Shown here in pieces: positions 59,651-64,000 of a stretch of 64,000 nucleotides of DNA. Under the pieces are notes generated by a model. That model was not told the DNA's origin. It searched no databases and worked only from the letters and a program-made list of their open reading frames with translations. Origin of the DNA: Ceratopteris richardii (Eukaryota; Streptophyta; Polypodiopsida; Polypodiales; Pteridaceae); NCBI GenBank assembly GCA_020310875.1, contig CM035435.1, positions 66,456,497 through 66,520,496 on the forward strand, in the 5' to 3' direction. Position 1 is the stretch's first letter; the number at the start of each line of letters is the position of its first letter. Made by a program: the position numbers and the translations under genes.

Positions 59651-60014
59651 AGGTCATCGCTTCATCTAGGGCGCCATCGATACTCCTCCGGTCGCAGTCT
59701 CATAATCACATGAATTTTGGTGAGCATACTCAGCGTGTTTTCGAGATCAAAACGGCTTCGCTCTGTGGTGCCAAAATCGCGATCTGAGCTCGTTTCGGCC
59801 TTCGAATGCACTATCGTAGTGCTTGTGCAGGCTATTTTGTCTTTTTGTTCCAAATGTATATACCAGTTTCTGTCACCAGTATAAGCATCTCGAAGTCTGC
59901 TACAGGTCTAGCGGAATTCGTCTGGGCAGCTTTATTCAACTTTTTGAGATACAGACAATTTTTTGCATCAAGGTATTTTAGTCACCAGCCATCGCTGAAA
60001 GCAGTGATGTATTC

Positions 60015-61037
60015 CGTATGTTGGTTGTTGAGGATAAGTTGGATGGTAGCAACTAACCATTATGGGCTTATATGATGAGACATGTGTTGGTTGCAAAAGG
60101 ACTGTGGAACATTGTGCAGGGTGTCCAAAAACGTCCTATCACACCTGCAACTATTACAACTGTAGGTACTGAAGCTGATGCAGAAGGTGTCGAAGATGAT
60201 GATATTCTCCATATTCCTGTTCGTGCTGCGGTTTCTGCTCCACCTACTGCAGAGCAGATTTGCTAGGATGGCAGAGATGCCCAAGCACATGCATTGAGAG
60301 CTTTGTCTGTCAAATGTGCCATTATTCCACACATTCGCTCTTGCAGAACAACTAAGGATGCTTGGGATACAGTTACCACATTGTACCAAGCTAGGAATGA
60401 GGCTTGTGTTGCTTACCTCCAAAAACAGTTGGAGAGTGAGCACATGAATGAAAGTGATTCTATGGACAGTTTCCTAACAAAGATCAAAGACGTGAAGGAA
60501 CAATTGATTTCTACTGATGAGGTTATACCAGATAGCTCACTTGTGCAGACCGTTTTGAATGGACTTCCTGATTCATATCAGAGTTTTGCTTCTACTCTTT
60601 GGTTGATGATGAAAGGCAATCCAAATGCCTTATCATTTGAGGAGTTATTCTCTATTCTGTTGCAGGAAGATCAGTGCAGGCAGAACAGGTCCATTATGCA
60701 AGTTGCAGATCAAGCTTTCCTGGCTAGTCAAAAGGGCAAAGGAAAATGGAGCTCTTCAACTAGGAAGCAGAAATCTGCTAATTCTGCATATTCAAAGAAG
60801 GAAGATAAAGATGAGAAGAAATCAGAAAAGCAGAAATTGTTTTGTAAGTACTGTAAAAGGAATGATCATATCATGAAGAACTGTCCAAAACTAGCTGCTA
60901 AAGAGGCAAAGAAGAAAGAGGTTGGAATGGTTGTTGCAGAGGCCTCTACACCAAAAACAGAGTCTGCTAATCTTGTGCAGGAAGAAGAATGGGCGTTTAC
61001 TACTCTCTGCTGTTTTGACCCATCTTCTCATGAGTAG
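60015..61037 (+). pseudogene. Copia gag, element L
   Basis: MLVVEDKLDGSN near 60020 and MRHVLVAKGLWNIVQG near 60075 start the gag. TTKDAWDTVTTLYQARN, MDSFLTKIKDVKEQLIS and LNGLPDSYQSFASTLW near 60350-60600 form the UBN2 core. A Lys-rich linker and the zinc knuckle CKYCKRNDHIMKNC near 60845 follow. Confidence 0.87.
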
Positions 61038-61040
61038 TGC

Positions 61041-61660
61041 ATGTCTATAGTAGACTCAGATGTTTGGTATTTTGGCAGTGGGGCAACCAAACATATTACC
61101 TCGCAGCGCAATTTCTTCTCTTCACTCGAGCCTGCCCCTACAGGGAATACTATTACATGCGCCAACAACTCCTCTAATCTTGTTATGGGAGTTGGTGAGA
61201 TCATTCTGACTACTCCTGATGGTAATTCTTTCACTTTGTCAGATGCTTTATTTGTGCCAGGGATCAAGAAGAACCTGTTATCAGTTTCTGCATTAGCCAA
61301 GATTGGCTTGGTTGTGAAATTCGTTGATGACAAGTGTACAATTCATGATCTATCAAATGGCGATGTGATTATTGCTTCTGGCATTTTATGTCGTGGGCTG
61401 TATAAGCTCATAGACTATGAAAGATCTGTATGTGTAGTAAATGATTCTCAAGCTATGTCAGATGCAAAGCTTTGGCATGCACGCTTTGGTCATATGAATT
61501 TTGCTAGTTTGCTACGCCTGCAGAAATCTGAAATGGTGTCATCTTTGCCCAAACTTGAGGCACCTGGAAAACATGTTTTTGAAGGATGTATTTTGGGCAA
61601 AATGTAGTGTTTTTCCTTTCCAAAAGATGGTTCAATTCGGGCTACTCAGAAATTACAGCT
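61041..61660 (+). pseudogene. Copia protease and GAG-pre-integrase, element L
   Basis: VWYFGSGATKHITSQRNFFS near 61063 is the retropepsin active-site region and ALFVPGIKKNLLSVSALAK near 61245 its end. AKLWHARFGHMNFASLLRLQ near 61465 starts the zinc-binding part of integrase. Confidence 0.87.
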
Positions 61661-62470
61661 TGTACATAGTGATGTCTGTGATCCTATGTAGACACCTTCT
61701 TTTGGGAATTATCTTTACTTCGTGACTTTCATCGATGATTTTTCTAGGCACGCATGGGTATATCCATTGAAGGAAAAGTCCGAAGTGTTCATGTGCTTCA
61801 AACAGTTTTTGGTTTTGGCTGAAAATCTGTCAACATGTAAAATGGGCACCCTCCGTTCTGATTGAGGGGGGGAGTATATGTCTTCTGATTTTAATACATT
61901 TCTAGCTGAACGTGGGATAAAACATCAGTGTATAGTGCCATATACACCTCAACAGAATGGAGTTGATGAACGAAAGAACAGGTCACTCATGGAGATGGCA
62001 AGGTGTATGGTCAAGAGTCAGGCTTTACCACATAGTTTCTGGCTTGAGGTTGTCATGTGTGCAGCATATGTACTGAACAGGTGTCCCACTAAAGCGCTAC
62101 AGTCTATCACTCCATATGAGGCTTGGCATGACCGCAACCCATCTGTTGCTCATCTGCGTGTTTTTGGTTGTTTGGCATATGCATTAGTGCATGAACAACA
62201 TCACAAAAAATTGGATGAGAAAGCAATAAAATGTATTTTTGTTGGGTACAGTTCTGAAAGTAAAGGCTATCGTCTGTATCATCCACAGACTAAATGCATC
62301 CTGGTTAGCCGTGGTGATGTTTTTGTGGAAGATGCTATTCGGCCATTGCTTTCATGTACTAAGGAGACATATGTTAGCTCCAAAGACATGTATGATACTT
62401 TGCTGCCTCTTTTTACAGGTGGACAGTTTAGTGCTGGTCCTAATGAGGCAACTTCTCAGCCTTTGTAGGT
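61661..62470 (+). pseudogene. Copia integrase, element L
   Basis: FVTFIDDFSRHAW-like core sequence lies near 61720-61760. GIKHQCIVPYTPQQNGVDER near 61913 carries the conserved region around the catalytic Glu. TPYEAWHDRNPSVAHLRVFG near 62110 and KCIFVGYSSESKGYRLYHP near 62230 complete the core and C-terminal part. Confidence 0.87.
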
Positions 62471-62739
62471 TTCATGTGATGATGCAGATAATTCCATTTT
62501 TGATGCAAATGTACATGATGCACTTATTGATAAGAGAGCTGATATTGAGCAGGCAAGAACTATGCCAAAATGGCTATTGCAGACCTCGCATGACAGCAAA
62601 TTAGATGCACCCTTGTCATATCATACTCGATCAGGCTCTCATAGTGCCCCTTTTGCATCAGATTGCTATGCTATGGCTGCATCTAGTCTCTGTGATGAGA
62701 ATGAACCTGTTTCGTTTGATGAAGCATAAAATTCAGAAA

Positions 62740-63500
62740 ATTGGATGGCTGTTATGCAATCTGAATATGATGCAATAATGAAGAATGGTACTTGGTCTTT
62801 ATGTGACTTGCCTCCTGGCAAGAAGGCCATTGGCACTAAGTGGGCATACAAGCTGAAATGTAAACCTGATGGTACAGTTGACAGGTATAAGGCTAGGCTT
62901 GTTGCAAAGGGTTATGCGCAGGAAAGAGGCATTGATTTTGATGAGACCTTTGCACCTACATGCCGTATGACTACTGTTCGGAGCATTTGTGCACTTGCAA
63001 CCCATCATGGTTGGAATGTACATCAGTTGGACATTAAAACTGCATTTCTGAATGGTGACTTGCATAAAGAACTATATTTTTTTCAGCCCCGTGGCTTTGT
63101 GAAGAAAGGGCATGAAAACCAGGTGTGCAAGTTAAAGAAGGCATTATATGGTTTAAAGCAAGCACCACGTGCTTGATATGAGAAGATACATGCCTATCTG
63201 ATTGCACATGGTTTTGAGAACAGTCTAACTAAAAGCACCTTATATGCTAAGCGTGCTAATGATGTGCTTCTGGTCATTGTTGTCTATGTTGACAACATGT
63301 GGCTCACTGGTCCTATTGAGAAGCATATTGCTGATTTTAAGGCTGATTTGCATGCCTCATTTGAGATGTCTGATTTGGGGATTTGCATCACTATTTGGGC
63401 ATTGAGTTTAGGCAAGTTGATGGTGGAATGGCTTTGTGTCAAACGAAATATATTGACACATTATTACAGCATTTTGGCCTTGAAGACTGTAAGCCTATTG
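62740..63500 (+). pseudogene. Copia reverse transcriptase, element L
   Basis: GKKAIGTKWAYKLKCKPDGT near 62818, ARLVAKGYAQERGIDFDETF near 62893, VHQLDIKTAFLNGDLHKELY near 63020 and LKKALYGLKQAPRA near 63135 are RVT_2 motifs. LLVIVVYVDNMW near 63266 is the YVDD-box region. Confidence 0.9.
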
Positions 63501-63529
63501 CACTCCTATGGAGACAGGTTTACAATTAA

Positions 63530-64000
63530 GTCTTCATGATGGTGGAGATGCATTTGATGATGTCCTCTATCAGCAGGCTGTTGGATGCCTGATTTACTTA
63601 TGCATTACTAGGCCAGATATTCAGTTTGCTGTCTCACAGATGAGTAGGTTTATGCATTGCCCAGGTGTCAAGCATTGGTAGGCGGTTAAGCACATCTTTC
63701 GCTACCTGAGTGGTACTCGGCTACTTGGGTTGTTTTATCCCAAGGGCGGATCACTACAACCAGATTTGCATGCTTTTTCTGACTCAGACTAGGCTGGTTG
63801 CTATGGCACTCGTGTGTCCACTAGTGGCTTTTGCTTCATGCTTGGTAGCTCATGTATATCTTGGTTGAGCAAGAAGCAGCGTACTGTGGCCACTTCCAGT
63901 TGTGAGGCTGAGTATAGGGCAGATTTCACAACTATTGTTGAGTGTGTGTGGCACAGATGCCTTATGGCTGATTTGGGTGTTGGTCAGTCTTCTGCCACCA
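63530..64000 (+). pseudogene. Copia RNase H, element L, cut by window end
   Basis: YQQAVGCLIYLCITRPDIQF-like sequence near 63570 links RT to RNase H. DLHAFSDSD near 63760, STSGFCFMLGSSCISWLSKK near 63815 and TVATSSCEAEYRADF near 63885 are the usual motifs. The sequence stops at the window edge before the C-terminal part. Confidence 0.87.

Larger units (their letters stand above)
59152..64000 (+). mobile_element. Ty1/Copia element with tandem 5' LTRs, cut by window end (element L)
   Basis: It has two LTR-plus-primer-site units (59152-59408 and 59409-59650), then gag, protease, integrase, RT and RNase H up to the last base. It is among the best preserved coding regions here, yet carries several breaks, so it is a fossil. 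The 3' end and 3' LTR lie outside the window. It inserted into Copia element K, whose sequence stops at the LTR edge. Confidence 0.85.

Overview
The window looks like a repeat-dominated intergenic stretch of a large land-plant nuclear genome. Every recognisable transposon family is a plant one: Ty1/Copia and Ty3/Gypsy with plant-type primer-binding sites, an L1-type LINE, and a tRNA-headed SINE. The host gene debris (a PLS-type PPR fragment, a plant-style actin) also points to plants. The density of old, nested LTR elements suggests a gymnosperm or other giant-genome lineage, but this is inference. I found no intact host protein gene and no convincing tRNA or rRNA gene.

Layout. 1-5126: the 5' part of a minus-strand Gypsy element (gag, an unusually long repeat-rich leader, a tRNA-Asp primer site, LTR). 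5440-5990: a decayed PPR pseudogene. 6435-6601: a SINE with target-site duplications. 7350-9645: a decayed LINE. 11370-12880: a second Gypsy leader, primer site and LTR, with a CGATACGATACC array. 13090-14360: a zinc-knuckle gag-like remnant. 15215-16300: CT microsatellites and small tandem duplications. 17190-18965: the gag-to-integrase part of a minus-strand Copia. 20008-20125: a 5S-rRNA-like remnant with a 43-base G tract. 20950-30250: an old minus-strand Gypsy split by a complete plus-strand Copia (22325-28629) with two LTRs and a matching TATGT duplication. 30300-31830: a Copia fragment. 31853-32430: a tandem and inverted repeat. 33065-33456: a Copia LTR with primer site. 35230-47280: a large minus-strand Gypsy. 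47938-48597: an intronless actin pseudogene. 50820-51500: degenerate tandem repeats. 52140-52770: a Copia LTR. 52771-57274: another minus-strand Gypsy. 57456-59150: a minus-strand Copia fragment interrupted by a plus-strand Copia that begins with two tandem LTRs and runs off the window end.

The elements do not work together as a pathway; they record successive insertions. The least ordinary features are four. First, the 35-47 kb Gypsy has a second retropepsin-like region after integrase plus about 4.5 kb of extra coding-like sequence. Second, leaders of two Gypsy-type elements are built from self-complementary repeats sharing the octamer ATCGCGAT. Third, a 5S-like fragment carries the G tract. 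Fourth, an LTR-primer site-LTR tandem lies at 59.15-59.65 kb. All LTR elements are treated as fossils: coordinates are domain-level, boundaries without stated repeats are approximate, and percentages are by-eye estimates.
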